Shown here: positions 24,426 through 33,547 of the stretch, piece by piece
Layout: each line of letters begins with the position of its first letter
How positions within the stretch are numbered: position 1 is the first letter of the stretch
Assembly: GCA_012522335.1 (NCBI GenBank)
Contig: JAAYKP010000023.1
Coordinates: 1-37,186 of the forward strand
Source: Bacillota bacterium
Lineage (GTDB): Bacteria; Bacillota; Dethiobacteria; Dethiobacterales; Dethiobacteraceae
Reading direction: 5' to 3'
DNA length: 37,186 nt
Notes under the pieces: model-generated
What the model saw: the letters and a program-made list of their open reading frames with translations, nothing else
The model's database searches: none
Told to the model about the DNA's origin: nothing
Position numbers and translations under genes: made by a program

Positions 24426-26775
24426 GTGGGCGTGGGTTGTACCGGAAGTAGACGAGGAGGCTGTTAAGCAGCTCAGGCAGCAGCTAGGCATCCACCGCCT
24501 GACGGCAGCCGCCCTTTATCAACGGGGCCTCCATACCCCCCAGGAAGCGCAGGCTTTCTTAAGGTGTGACCTGTCGGATCTGGGAGATCCTTTTTCCATG
24601 GCCGGCGCTGCGGCCGCAGCAGTCAGAATAGCGGCAGCCATTGAACGAAAAGAAAGAATTCTCATTTTTGGTGATTATGATGCAGACGGCATTACTGCAA
24701 CCGCTCTCTTAATGCGGGCGCTGCAAAATTTGGGTGCTGACGTGGCATACTACATACCGAGCCGCTTTACAGAAGGGTATGGCCTGCAGGCTGCAGTGCT
24801 GGAAGAATATGCAGCGGCAGGTTTTCAGCTGGTAATCACCGTTGACTGCGGCATCAACTCCTTTGCTGAAATGGAAGCAGCCCGGCAGCTGGGCTTAGAC
24901 TTAATTATTACCGATCACCACACCTGTTTTCCCGGCATCAGAACGGCTATGGCCGTGTTGAACCCGAAGCAGGCTGCTTGTTCCTATCCGGAAAAACAAC
25001 TGGCCGGGGTGGGAGTAGCCTGGACTTTGGTCAGAGCCCTTTATGCCACTCTGGAGCTGCCCCCTGAGGCAGCCTATCAGTTCCTGGATCTGGTGGCTGT
25101 GGGGACCATTGCCGATGTGGTGCCGCTGGTCGGTGAGAATCGTATCTTGGTGAAACATGGCTTGGCACGCTTAAGTGAGAAACCGCTGCCCGGCCTGGCG
25201 GCCCTGATGCAGGTCAGCGGCTCAGCAGACGCGAAACTGACAGCGATGCAGGTGGCCTTTACCTTAGCCCCTCGCCTTAATGCTGCCGGACGCCTGGAGG
25301 AAGCGGATCCGGCGGTGGAGACTTTGCTTGCCGGACCGGCAGAGGCAGAGGCAGGAGCAAAAAAGTTAGATGCCTTAAACCGCCGGCGTCAGCAAATTGA
25401 AATAAAGATCACGGCCGAAGCCCGAGTCTTGGCGGACGCGCAGGCTGATGCCCCTGCCCTGGTACTGTGGCAGGAGGGTTGGCATCCCGGCGTCATCGGC
25501 ATTGCCGCCGGACGTTTAGCCAGAGAGTTTAACCGTCCGGTAGCCCTCATTGCTTTGGAAGGAGCAGAGGGACGCGGTTCAATCCGTTCCGTGCCCGGCT
25601 GTAATGTAGTGGCAGCTCTGCAGGCCTGCGCTGAGCATCTGCTTAAGTTTGGCGGCCATGCAGAAGCAGCCGGTTTAACTATTGCCGCAGCGGAGCTGGA
25701 GGCCTTTCGTCAGGCCTTCAGTCAGGCTGTAGCCGCCCAGGAGTATACTGAACCTGCACTGCCTGTAGTCGCGGAAACGCATTTGGCCGAACTAACATTG
25801 GCGCTGGCAGAGGAGTTAGAAAGTTTAGCCCCCTTTGGTCAGGGGAACAGCGAGCCTGTTTTTCTGATTAAAGGAGCAGAGATACTGCAGGCACAGCAGG
25901 TCGGGGCCCAGGGTGATCATTTGCGCCTCACCTTAAAGCAGGAAGCAGTGGTGCAAAATGCCATTTATTTCGGTGCCGGGGAACAGCGGCTAAACAAAGA
26001 TGAACGCCAGGAGCTCATAGTGCTGCCGGGAGTTAATCAATGGCAGGGGCGTACATTGCTTTCCCTGCAGGTTAAAGATATGCGCCCGGCAGCTGCTGAC
26101 AGCACCCCGGTCATTGTTGATCAACGCCACAAGAAGGTTAGTGAGCAGTGGTTGGTGCGTCTGGCCGGAGAAAAGAAATTATTGATCTGGGTTAATACTA
26201 AGGCTGCCAAAACGGGACTGGAAAAATTGTTAGGCCGGCGTGCGGAGGTAACACAGTTAGGACGCAGGGTTGATTATACACAGACTTATGATGCGCTGCT
26301 TTTTTACCATTTACCCTATCAAAGAAAAGACCTCGAACAGCTGCTGCAGCAACTGTCTTTTAGCTATACACCGCAGCTTTACCTCTGCTATGGAGCTGAG
26401 GAGGCAGCGCTAAATGAGAAGATTTTTGCTGCTACGGTGCCAGCTGCCGACACCCTGCAGCAGTTGGCCGGCTGTGTCTCGCAAGCTGAACCCATTTTAA
26501 CAGCCGCCAAGGTCCAGGGAAAGCTCAGACAGCAGGTTACACATTATCTGATTAAAGAGGCACAGGTGGTGTTTAAGGAAATTGCTGCCGGACAATGTAC
26601 AACCTGGCCGCCCCAGGAAAGCCAGCTGCAACAGTCACCCACTTATCGCCGCTATCGGCGGGTACTGGCTCGCTTCCGTGCTTATCAGGATTTCTGGCTG
26701 CGGGCGACGGCAGACGAAATAACGGCTTATTTTCTCAATCCGGAACAGTTAGCCCTGGAGGAAGAGGAGATATAA
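24412..26775 (+). CDS. recJ: Single-strand-specific 5'-3' exonuclease RecJ
   Basis: RecJ degrades single-stranded DNA 5' to 3' in recombination and mismatch or base-excision repair. The DHH phosphoesterase motifs are ILIFGDYDADGITATALL, VDCGINS, ITDHHTC, and the DHHA1 motif FGGHAEAAGLTI near residue 418. An OB-like domain (RLTLKQEAVVQNAIYFG) follows near 500. A C-terminal region of about 200 residues extends past the core; such extensions are common in Gram-positive RecJ. The length is 787 residues. The TTG at 24388 would add eight residues, but ATG at 24412 follows AGGGGAG at the right distance. relA starts four bases after the stop; the apt gene often found between them is absent. Confidence 0.94.
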   Translation: MTVSKWAWVVPEVDEEAVKQLRQQLGIHRLTAAALYQRGLHTPQEAQAFLRCDLSDLGDPFSMAGAAAAAVRIAAAIERKERILIFGDYDADGITATALLMRALQNLGADVAYYIPSRFTEGYGLQAAVLEEYAAAGFQLVITVDCGINSFAEMEAARQLGLDLIITDHHTCFPGIRTAMAVLNPKQAACSYPEKQLAGVGVAWTLVRALYATLELPPEAAYQFLDLVAVGTIADVVPLVGENRILVKHGLARLSEKPLPGLAALMQVSGSADAKLTAMQVAFTLAPRLNAAGRLEEADPAVETLLAGPAEAEAGAKKLDALNRRRQQIEIKITAEARVLADAQADAPALVLWQEGWHPGVIGIAAGRLAREFNRPVALIALEGAEGRGSIRSVPGCNVVAALQACAEHLLKFGGHAEAAGLTIAAAELEAFRQAFSQAVAAQEYTEPALPVVAETHLAELTLALAEELESLAPFGQGNSEPVFLIKGAEILQAQQVGAQGDHLRLTLKQEAVVQNAIYFGAGEQRLNKDERQELIVLPGVNQWQGRTLLSLQVKDMRPAAADSTPVIVDQRHKKVSEQWLVRLAGEKKLLIWVNTKAAKTGLEKLLGRRAEVTQLGRRVDYTQTYDALLFYHLPYQRKDLEQLLQQLSFSYTPQLYLCYGAEEAALNEKIFAATVPAADTLQQLAGCVSQAEPILTAAKVQGKLRQQVTHYLIKEAQVVFKEIAAGQCTTWPPQESQLQQSPTYRRYRRVLARFRAYQDFWLRATADEITAYFLNPEQLALEEEEI

Positions 26776-26779
26776 CAAG

Positions 26780-28951
26780 ATGAGTTTACAGGCATTAAAG
26801 GATACCATTAAAAGCTATTACCCGGTGGAACCAAACTGGGATTTGCTGGAGAAAGCTTACTGGTTTGCCGTTAAAGCACACCAGGGGCAAAAACGTTTTT
26901 CCGGCGAACTTTATATTACTCATCCTCTGGGTGTGGCCAATATTCTGGCCGAGTTAGAACTGGACCTGGATACAATTGCTGCCGGTCTCTTACATGATGT
27001 GGTGGAAGATACCGAGGTTACTCTGGAAGAAATTGAAGCTGAATTCGGTGCCGACATTGCTCAGCTGGTAGACGGTGTCACTAAACTCTCCAAGCTGGAG
27101 TTTAAGTCGAAAGAAGAGCGCCAGGCGGAAAACTTACGCAAAATGTTTGTGGCTATGGCCAGGGATATCCGGGTGCTGTTGATTAAGTTAGCTGACAGAA
27201 CCCATAACATGCGCACCTTAAAATATTTATCTTCAATCAAACAGCAGGCAATTTCCCGGGAAACCTTAGAGATTTATGCTCCTTTGGCGCATCGTTTGGG
27301 GATTTATAAAATTAAATGGGAACTGGAAGATCTGGCTTTTCGTTTTCTGGAAAGAGATCACTATTATGCTTTAGCTAACAGATTGGCCAAAAAGCGGCAG
27401 GAAAGAGAAGCCTTTATTACTCAGATTATCGAAGTATTGCAGCCAAAACTGCAGGAGGTTAATATTGAGGCCCAGATCTCCGGGCGTCCTAAACATCTCT
27501 ACAGCATCTGGCAGAAAATGAAGGAACAAAATAAGGAGTTCCATGAAATCTATGACTTAACTGCCATCCGCATCATAGTCAATTCCCTCAAAGATTGTTA
27601 CGGAGCCCTGGGGATGGTCCACACTTTATGGAAACCAATTCCCGGCCGTTTTAAAGACTATATTGCCATGCCCAAACCTAATATGTATCAGTCGCTGCAT
27701 ACTACGGTGATGGTGGGCAAAAATGAACTGCTGGAAGTACAGATCCGCACCTGGGAGATGCATCGTACTGCGGAATACGGGATTGCGGCCCACTGGCGTT
27801 ATAAAGAAAAGAAAGACAGTAAACAGGATCAGCAATTTGAAGAGAAACTGACTTGGCTGAGGCAGATTATGGAACTACAGCAGGAGAGTAAAGATGCCTC
27901 AGAGTTTATGGAAAATGTAAAAATTGATCTGTTTACTGATGAAGTTTTTGTTTTTACACCCAAAGGTGATGTCATTGATCTGCCGGCCGGTTCAATTCCC
28001 CTGGACTTTGCCTACAAAATTCATACTGAAATTGGTCACCGCTGCATCGGTGCCCGCGTCAACGGCCGGCTGGTGCCGCTGGACTACGAACTAAAGACCG
28101 GCGACATTGTGGACATTATGACCTCCAAGCAGGGCACACCGAGCCGTGATTGGATCAATATGGTTAAAAGCTCCGGGGCAAAAGCAAAAATTCGCGCCTG
28201 GTTCAAGAAAGAACGACGGGAAGAAAACCTGGCCAAGGGCAAAGAACTGCTGGAAAAAGAGCTGCGGAGACAAGAGCTGGAGCCCCATCTCTATTTAAAA
28301 CCGGCTTTAGTACAGGAGATGGCGAAAAAATTCAACATCCACACTGAAGAAGACGCCTACGTAGCCATTGGTCTCGGGGGTATAACGCCGCAGCAGGCTG
28401 TTTCACGCTTAAAAGAAGAATACCGGAAAAAGTATGGATCCACTGAGCCTGAAGCAGCGGAAACGATGGAAAAAGATTTTATCCCGCAGAAGACAGTCAG
28501 TAAGACCGGTAAAGGTGTAATAATTGCCGGAATCGACAGCATGCTGCTGCGCTTTGCCAAATGCTGTACGCCGGTGCCGGGTGATAAGATTGCCGGTGTG
28601 GTAACACGCGGCCGCGGTGTGTCTATTCACCGCCAGGACTGCCCCAATGTGCTCAACCATCCTGATAAAGACCGCCTGCTGGAAGCACACTGGGAGGAAA
28701 ATGCTGAAGGCGCTTATCCTGTGGAAATAGAAGTGACAGGTATGGACCGGCCGCAAATCTTAAAGGATGTCGTTACCGCCGTGGCTGAGTGCAAAGTTAA
28801 TCTTAATGCCTTAACCGGCCGCGCTACTAAAGACGGTATGTCCATTATCCAAATGACGGTAGTAGTAAGAGACCTGGAACATTTGGAGAATGTGATTAAT
28901 CGTTTGAGCCGCGTGCGGGATGTTTATAGTGTTCACCGCATTCACACTTAA
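26780..28951 (+). CDS. relA: Bifunctional (p)ppGpp synthetase/hydrolase
   Basis: This long RSH protein makes and degrades the stringent-response alarmone. The N-terminal hydrolase HD domain is intact: His48 (ITHPLGVA), His72-Asp73 (LLHDVVEDT) and Asp140 ([11 protein letters not shown]), so degradation should be functional. The synthetase domain follows with [23 protein letters not shown] and [17 protein letters not shown] domain lies at about 388-450 ([19 protein letters not shown]). A zinc-finger-like region [28 protein letters not shown] precedes the C-terminal ACT domain at about 645-720. The length, 723 residues, is normal. The call of bifunctional Rel over synthetase-only RelA rests on the intact HD residues. 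Confidence 0.96.
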   Translation: MSLQALKDTIKSYYPVEPNWDLLEKAYWFAVKAHQGQKRFSGELYITHPLGVANILAELELDLDTIAAGLLHDVVEDTEVTLEEIEAEFGADIAQLVDGVTKLSKLEFKSKEERQAENLRKMFVAMARDIRVLLIKLADRTHNMRTLKYLSSIKQQAISRETLEIYAPLAHRLGIYKIKWELEDLAFRFLERDHYYALANRLAKKRQEREAFITQIIEVLQPKLQEVNIEAQISGRPKHLYSIWQKMKEQNKEFHEIYDLTAIRIIVNSLKDCYGALGMVHTLWKPIPGRFKDYIAMPKPNMYQSLHTTVMVGKNELLEVQIRTWEMHRTAEYGIAAHWRYKEKKDSKQDQQFEEKLTWLRQIMELQQESKDASEFMENVKIDLFTDEVFVFTPKGDVIDLPAGSIPLDFAYKIHTEIGHRCIGARVNGRLVPLDYELKTGDIVDIMTSKQGTPSRDWINMVKSSGAKAKIRAWFKKERREENLAKGKELLEKELRRQELEPHLYLKPALVQEMAKKFNIHTEEDAYVAIGLGGITPQQAVSRLKEEYRKKYGSTEPEAAETMEKDFIPQKTVSKTGKGVIIAGIDSMLLRFAKCCTPVPGDKIAGVVTRGRGVSIHRQDCPNVLNHPDKDRLLEAHWEENAEGAYPVEIEVTGMDRPQILKDVVTAVAECKVNLNALTGRATKDGMSIIQMTVVVRDLEHLENVINRLSRVRDVYSVHRIHT

Positions 28952-28961
28952 GGAGGAAAAG

Positions 28962-29408
28962 ATGCGCGCAGTTATCCAACGAGTTTCAGAAGCCCGTGTT
29001 GAAGTGGACGGGGAGGTCCTTGGTCAAATTAATGAGGGTTTAATGATCCTACTGGGTGTACACACGGCAGATCAGGAAGCCGATCTGCGCTATCTGGCAG
29101 AGAAAATTGCCCATCTGCGGATTTTTGAGGATGAGGCCGGAAAGATGAATCTCTCTCTGCTTGATATTGGCGGCAGTGCCCTGGTGGTTTCCCAGTTTAC
29201 CCTTTATGCCGATACCCGACGCGGCCGCCGGCCCGGCTTTTCTGCCGCTGCCGGACCTGACAAGGCAGAGCCACTTTACGAACAGTTCTGTTCTGTTTTG
29301 GCGTCGCACGGCATTCCTATAGCCACCGGACGTTTTGGCGCCAATATGGACGTCCACCTTACTAATCAAGGGCCTGTGACCATCATCATTGACACCGCTG
29401 AGAAATAA
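28962..29408 (+). CDS. dtd: D-aminoacyl-tRNA deacylase
   Basis: Dtd removes D-amino acids, and mis-charged glycine, from tRNA. The 148-residue protein starts [19 protein letters not shown]. It carries both signature motifs: [21 protein letters not shown] near residues 77-97 and the cross-subunit TNQGPVTI near the C-terminus. The frame is open upstream to 28920, inside relA. ATG at 28962, with AGGAGG at 28951-28956 directly after the relA stop, is the clear start. The recJ-relA-dtd order is shared by many Bacillota. Confidence 0.97.
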   Translation: MRAVIQRVSEARVEVDGEVLGQINEGLMILLGVHTADQEADLRYLAEKIAHLRIFEDEAGKMNLSLLDIGGSALVVSQFTLYADTRRGRRPGFSAAAGPDKAEPLYEQFCSVLASHGIPIATGRFGANMDVHLTNQGPVTIIIDTAEK

Positions 29409-29427
29409 ATATATAGTAAGATTTTAA

Positions 29428-29472
29428 TGCGGCGGAAGCCTTCCTGCGCCATTAAGGCCGCACAGTTTTATT
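29428..29472 (+). terminator. Possible terminator after dtd
   Basis: TGCGGC (29428-29433) pairs with GCCGCA (29457-29462) around an inner GGAA-GCC-TTCC hairpin (29434-29444). CAGTTTTATTG follows. The T tract is short, so termination may be partial. Confidence 0.35.
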
Positions 29473-29550
29473 GCTCTGATTTTTACAGCAGCAGTTTTTC
29501 ATAACAGCCTGAGGTTTGAGACCAGCCACCAGGACGAGGAGATGATATTG

Positions 29551-30342
29551 ATGTTAAGTGAAGAGCAAAAGCAGCGTTACGCCAGACACCTTTTATTACC
29601 TGAAGTAGGTGAAAAAGGTCAGGAAAAACTGCTGGCTGCCAAGGTACTCATCATCGGTGCCGGTGGTTTAGGCTCACCGGTGGCCCTTTATCTGGCAGCG
29701 TCAGGAGTAGGTACCCTGGGCATTATGGATGGTGATACGGTGGCGCTGAGTAATCTGCAGCGGCAAATTGTACATAAAACAGCCAGTATAGGCAGGTTAA
29801 AGGTTGATTCGGCGCAGGAAACATTGGCACAGCTGAATCCAGATGTGCAGGTCATTGCCTACCCTGAATACGCTACGCCGGAAAACCTGCCGCACATTTT
29901 AGACTATTATGATCTGGTCATCGATTGCTGCGACAACCTGCTGACACGCTATTTAGTTAATGATGTGGCCGTACTTTATCATAAACCATATGTTTATGGG
30001 AGTATCATGCGTTTTGACGGCCAGGCGGCCGTGCTTTACCCGCCTGCCGGTCCCTGTTACCGCTGCCTCTTTCCGGAAACGCAGCTGCCCACCGGCCTGC
30101 CGGACAGCCGGGAAATTGGGGTGCTGGGTATTACCCCGGGACTGGTGGGTATGATCCAGGCAACGGAAGCTCTCAAACTCATCCTGGGTATTGGCGAATC
30201 CCTAAACGGACAGATGTTGGTAATTGACGCCTTAAAGATGGAGATCTTGAAAGTTAAAATAGCGCGCGACCCGGATTGTGTTCTATGTGGTGACCACCCT
30301 AGCATTGTCGATCTGGCCCCGGAAAACTACTTGGCGTACTAA
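29551..30342 (+). CDS. ThiF/MoeB/HesA-family adenylyltransferase (E1-like)
   Basis: Enzymes of this family adenylate the C-terminal Gly-Gly of a small ubiquitin-like sulfur carrier for thiamin, molybdopterin or cysteine synthesis. This 263-residue protein has LSEEQKQRYARHLLLPEVG at the start, the ATP loop IIGAGGLGSPVALYLAASG, the arginine motif SNLQRQIVHKT, GRLKVDSA, and DCCDNLLTRYLVNDV. Two CxxC pairs that bind structural zinc lie at CYRCLFPE and CVLCG. ATG at 29551 is about nine bases after GAGGAG (29536-29541); the earlier ATG at 29542 is too close to that site. No ThiS, MoaD or other carrier gene is nearby, so the pathway cannot be decided. Confidence 0.9.
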   Translation: MLSEEQKQRYARHLLLPEVGEKGQEKLLAAKVLIIGAGGLGSPVALYLAASGVGTLGIMDGDTVALSNLQRQIVHKTASIGRLKVDSAQETLAQLNPDVQVIAYPEYATPENLPHILDYYDLVIDCCDNLLTRYLVNDVAVLYHKPYVYGSIMRFDGQAAVLYPPAGPCYRCLFPETQLPTGLPDSREIGVLGITPGLVGMIQATEALKLILGIGESLNGQMLVIDALKMEILKVKIARDPDCVLCGDHPSIVDLAPENYLAY

Positions 30343-30353
30343 GACAATATGAC

Positions 30354-30394
30354 AAAAAAAGGTGCTGTCGGGATGAACCCTGACAGCGCCTTTC
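30354..30394. terminator. Bidirectional terminator between convergent genes
   Basis: GGTGCTGTC plus GGG (30361-30372) pairs with CCC and GACAGCGCC (30378-30390) with one bulged T and one G-T pair. Seven A's upstream (a T run on the - strand) and TTTC downstream flank the stem. It serves the ABC operon on the - strand well and the E1 gene on the + strand more weakly. Confidence 0.85.
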
Positions 30395-32248
30395 TTATCT
30401 AAACCGGCCTTTTTTCTTAGTGCCGGTAAAAATCTCTACCCTTAAGCCCTTCAGACTTTGCCGCACTGTAGCCGCCATAAAACCAAAGAAGAATAAGCTC
30501 CAGGAGGCAAATGTCACCAGCAGTCCTACCGTAACCCTTAAATACGGTTTCCACAGTAAAGGCCTGCTCACCATATATAAGAAGCGGATCAGATTATTCA
30601 GGAAACCACTGCCTGGCGGCGGAGGTGGCATGGCCTGAAAAAGCGTTATTAACTCTGCCGGCGGTATCAAATATACCATACCTAAAGCTAAGATCAGCAT
30701 AAAGATGAGATTAACCAAATACATCAGCAGTGAGGCTCCCGGAGTAATACGCTGCTGCGGATTATCCGGATTGTAGCGTGAATTGTTGACGGAATAAAAG
30801 AGCCCAATGGCGCTGGCACCTAATGTTAACAAGACTGAACTTAAGGCCAGCATAATCGTTAAAGAAGCCGAAGCTTTTATTGCTACCGCGGTTCCTACTA
30901 GCAGGATCTGCATTAACACTATAGTTGGTAAAACTGCGCCTAATAATTTACCCCATACCACAGGCCAACCGGCCAGCGGCACACTATTTAAAAACCATTC
31001 TGCTTCACCTTCCCGGCCAAAAGACTGCAGTGCCATGTTGCCGCTGAACATGATGGTGTACATAACTAAGACACTAATCATGGAACCGGCTGTTTGTTCC
31101 ACCGGGAAGAAAATATAGCGAACGACGAAAAACATCATCAGCAGGACGGGGACCATGTAGCCGAACCATTCCCGCGTATCCCGTATCATATATAGTAAAT
31201 CTTTTTTCGCCACCGCCCACATTCCCGCCAAAGGTGAAGCGAGGCCTATGACGCGCTCGCCGGCAGTAAGCTGCACTAAAGACGGCTTTATGTCACCGGC
31301 CTGGTGCTGCTCCGGCTGCTTTTTGCGCCGGCCGCCTGCTCCTTGGCTGAGGGAGATCCAACCCTGACGGAAGCCGCGCTCCAGCAGGGTAAAGGCTGTG
31401 AAAAACAGGCCTGCTGCGGCCAGCAGGAGCAGTAAGCTCCAGGCCAGCCCGCTGACAAACTCGGCTCTGAGCCCGGCTCCCAGCGCTTTGGCTCCCCAGC
31501 CCCAGGGAAAATAGCCCATAACCTTTAACAGTGTTTCCTGACTATCCAGCCAGTTTGTTAGGTTGAGTGATGATTCCCGCATCATAATCATACTGGGCAG
31601 CTGGAAGGTGAGAGCAATTATGATTCCCGCCAGCGCTCCAATCACACCGACAGCTTCACGGGCGCGGTGCGGCGGTACGATACGCATGACCACTAAATTC
31701 AACAGTTCAGCCGCTGCCGTGCCGATAATCCAGAAACCACAGCCCACCAGCAGCACCAATAAATAATAGGCGGTGCCGGCCTGAAAGAGCAGGCCGTAAA
31801 AAACACCGGGCATAAAGCAGAATAAGAGGGCCGTCAAAAGATTGCTGTTAGCAATCACTAATGACTTCACCGCAAAAACAACCCGCAGTGGTACCGGAGA
31901 CATGAAGAAAAGCTCTAAATCCTCCGACATATATAAAGTGACAAAGGCTGAAGTAACACCAAAGAAAATCTGCGCCGCAATTCCCAGCAGGAAAACAAGC
32001 GATAAAAAACCCTGGCCCGTTTCCGGCGGCATAACCCGCAGTGCTCCGTACGCCAGAAAACCTAAATAAGCGAGCACGGACAGCAGTCCCAGGCTGGCAG
32101 TAATTACGCCCAGCCAGGCCAGAAAAGGCCAATGACGCAGTTTATTCCAGGTTACGCGCAGCTGTGTGCCCAACAGCAGCTTGAAATCCTGCCAAAAAGA
32201 TTGAGGTGGCGGTGGCTCTGACAGAGGAGGAGGAAAAACTATACTCAT
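30395..32248 (-). CDS. ABC transporter permease, large exporter type
   Basis: This 617-residue membrane protein is the partner of the ATPase gene upstream, which it overlaps by ATGA. A short cytoplasmic Pro-rich N-terminus (VFPPPLSEPPPPQ) precedes at least ten hydrophobic segments. These are arranged as two halves separated by a charged cytoplasmic loop near residues 305-335 (GGRRKKQPEQHQAGDIKP). LFFMSPVPLRVVF and EAEWFLNSVPLAGWPVVWGK repeat a similar motif at matching places in each half. The protein resembles uncharacterised ABC-2-like exporters of Bacillota. The substrate is unknown. A terminator lies directly after the stop. Confidence 0.85.
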   Translation of the reverse strand: MSIVFPPPLSEPPPPQSFWQDFKLLLGTQLRVTWNKLRHWPFLAWLGVITASLGLLSVLAYLGFLAYGALRVMPPETGQGFLSLVFLLGIAAQIFFGVTSAFVTLYMSEDLELFFMSPVPLRVVFAVKSLVIANSNLLTALLFCFMPGVFYGLLFQAGTAYYLLVLLVGCGFWIIGTAAAELLNLVVMRIVPPHRAREAVGVIGALAGIIIALTFQLPSMIMMRESSLNLTNWLDSQETLLKVMGYFPWGWGAKALGAGLRAEFVSGLAWSLLLLLAAAGLFFTAFTLLERGFRQGWISLSQGAGGRRKKQPEQHQAGDIKPSLVQLTAGERVIGLASPLAGMWAVAKKDLLYMIRDTREWFGYMVPVLLMMFFVVRYIFFPVEQTAGSMISVLVMYTIMFSGNMALQSFGREGEAEWFLNSVPLAGWPVVWGKLLGAVLPTIVLMQILLVGTAVAIKASASLTIMLALSSVLLTLGASAIGLFYSVNNSRYNPDNPQQRITPGASLLMYLVNLIFMLILALGMVYLIPPAELITLFQAMPPPPPGSGFLNNLIRFLYMVSRPLLWKPYLRVTVGLLVTFASWSLFFFGFMAATVRQSLKGLRVEIFTGTKKKGRFR

Positions 32249-33027
32249 TGGTTATTCCCCTCCTCCAGGCTGCGGATTAATTCAGCAGTTTCATGACCGC
32301 CGGTTAACTCCAGGAAAATATCTTCTAAACTTTCATCGCCATGGCCAACCATCTGCCGCAATTCGGCCGGACTGCCCTGGGCAATCAGTTTGCCTTCTTT
32401 TAAAATGCCGACACGGTGGCACATTCTTTCCGCGATTTCTAAAATGTGGGTAGACAAAAAGACGGCTGCTCCCTGACGTGCCATTTCCTGCAGGACATCT
32501 TTCAGCAGGCGTGCACTGGCCGGGTCCAGACCAACTGTAGGTTCATCCAATAAAATGACACGCGGTTGGTGAATTAAGGCTGCCGCCAGCACTACTTTTT
32601 GCCGCATCCCATGTGAATAACCTTCTAACAGTTCATCTGCCCGCTCTGCCAAACCAAACATGGCCATTAACTGTGCTGCCCTTTCCTGGGCAGCTTCTTT
32701 CGGCATGCGGTATAGAGCTGCAACCAGCTGCAGAAACTCTCTGGCCGTCAGCTTGCCATAAATTTTAGGCTGGTCCGGTACATAAGCCATCATTCCTTTA
32801 GCCAGTGCTGCTTCCCGGGCGATATTGTAACCACAGATATAGGCTTCGCCTTCACTGGCATCTAACAGTCCGCATAACATGCGGATGGTGGTTGTTTTGC
32901 CGGCCCCGTTCGGCCCTAAAAAGCCATAAATTTCACCGCTTTTTACTTCCAGGTTTAGCTTGTCAACGACATTTATATTGCCGTAACGTTTAGTCAGTTG
33001 CTGTGTACGGATTAAAATCTCATTCAC
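32245..33027 (-). CDS. ABC transporter ATP-binding protein
   Basis: This is the nucleotide-binding subunit of the exporter formed with the following permease. It has Walker A GPNGAGKTT, the signature YSHGMRQKVVLAAAL, Walker B VILLDEPTVGLDP and the switch motif LSTHILE. About 260 residues make a single-domain ATPase of the ABC-2 type. The frame is open to a TTG at 33087. I prefer the GTG at 33027 because GGGAGAG lies six bases before it and the family start (NEILIRTQQLTKRYG) begins there. ATG at 33033 is the alternative. The pair is the only - strand operon in the window. Confidence 0.9.
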   Translation of the reverse strand: MNEILIRTQQLTKRYGNINVVDKLNLEVKSGEIYGFLGPNGAGKTTTIRMLCGLLDASEGEAYICGYNIAREAALAKGMMAYVPDQPKIYGKLTAREFLQLVAALYRMPKEAAQERAAQLMAMFGLAERADELLEGYSHGMRQKVVLAAALIHQPRVILLDEPTVGLDPASARLLKDVLQEMARQGAAVFLSTHILEIAERMCHRVGILKEGKLIAQGSPAELRQMVGHGDESLEDIFLELTGGHETAELIRSLEEGNNQ

Positions 33028-33219
33028 TTTCATCTCTCCCAAGCGTAAAAAATTGTTCATTATTAAAGATTCGCCCAGAGAGTGCAATCTCCTACTTTTT
33101 TAATGTATCTTAATAAAGAAATCATTTAGTAATATTTCCTGCCTTTCCTGCAGCCGCTTTCCAGGCAATATTTTTCGTTTTCAACGGGCAACTTAAGAAA
33201 AAAGCTAGGAGGCAGGAAA

Positions 33220-33384
33220 ATGCTTTTTAATGTTGCTGCAGAAATACTGGAGAAAATTGAGCAGGAGTTCAGAGAAGCGGACCCGGAGGAAAAAGAACGT
33301 TTTGTAAAAAGCTCACTTTCACTTTTACAGCAGATAATAGGTGATGCGAAAAATATGGTCGACAGCCTGAAGCAGCAGCCGTAG
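33220..33384 (+). CDS. Small charged helical protein, 54 residues, unknown
   Basis: A short reading frame encodes 54 residues beginning MLFNVAAEILEKIEQEF and ending LKQQP. I do not recognise it. It is rich in Glu, Lys and Gln with regularly spaced Leu/Ile/Val, so one or two amphipathic helices are likely, and it has no signal peptide or cysteine. Evidence for translation is a perfect AGGAGG (33206-33211) eight bases before the ATG, and a strong terminator exactly at its end. The terminator stem includes the last codons and the stop, so the gene appears to be monocistronic. It lies between the divergent ABC operon and nagZ. Confidence 0.7.
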   Translation: MLFNVAAEILEKIEQEFREADPEEKERFVKSSLSLLQQIIGDAKNMVDSLKQQP

Positions 33385-33397
33385 CTGCTGCTTTTTT
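33371..33397 (+). terminator. Terminator overlapping the small gene's stop codon
   Basis: A 9-bp perfect stem (AGCAGCAGC at 33371-33379, GCTGCTGCT at 33384-33392) with loop CGTA is followed by TTTTTT. The stop codon TAG (33382-33384) is in the loop and the first paired base of the right arm. Confidence 0.93.
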
Positions 33398-33547
33398 ACC
33401 GGTTGGACCGCAGCTGCTTTACATAATTCATATTAAATAATGCCATTATATAAGTACACTTTCCCGATAATAATATAAAAATTGCATAAGGGAACAAATC
33501 TACGGGCAAGGTGTCTAAACTTGTAGTAGCTGCAGGGGGAACAACTC

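Noticed and set aside
31848-32132. Reading frames inside the ABC permease and other long shadow frames
   Set aside because: They lie within well-supported genes, lack ribosome sites and show no recognisable domains.
33403-33547. Promoter for nagZ
   Set aside because: Many A/T-rich hexamers occur but none has a paired -35 and -10 at proper spacing.
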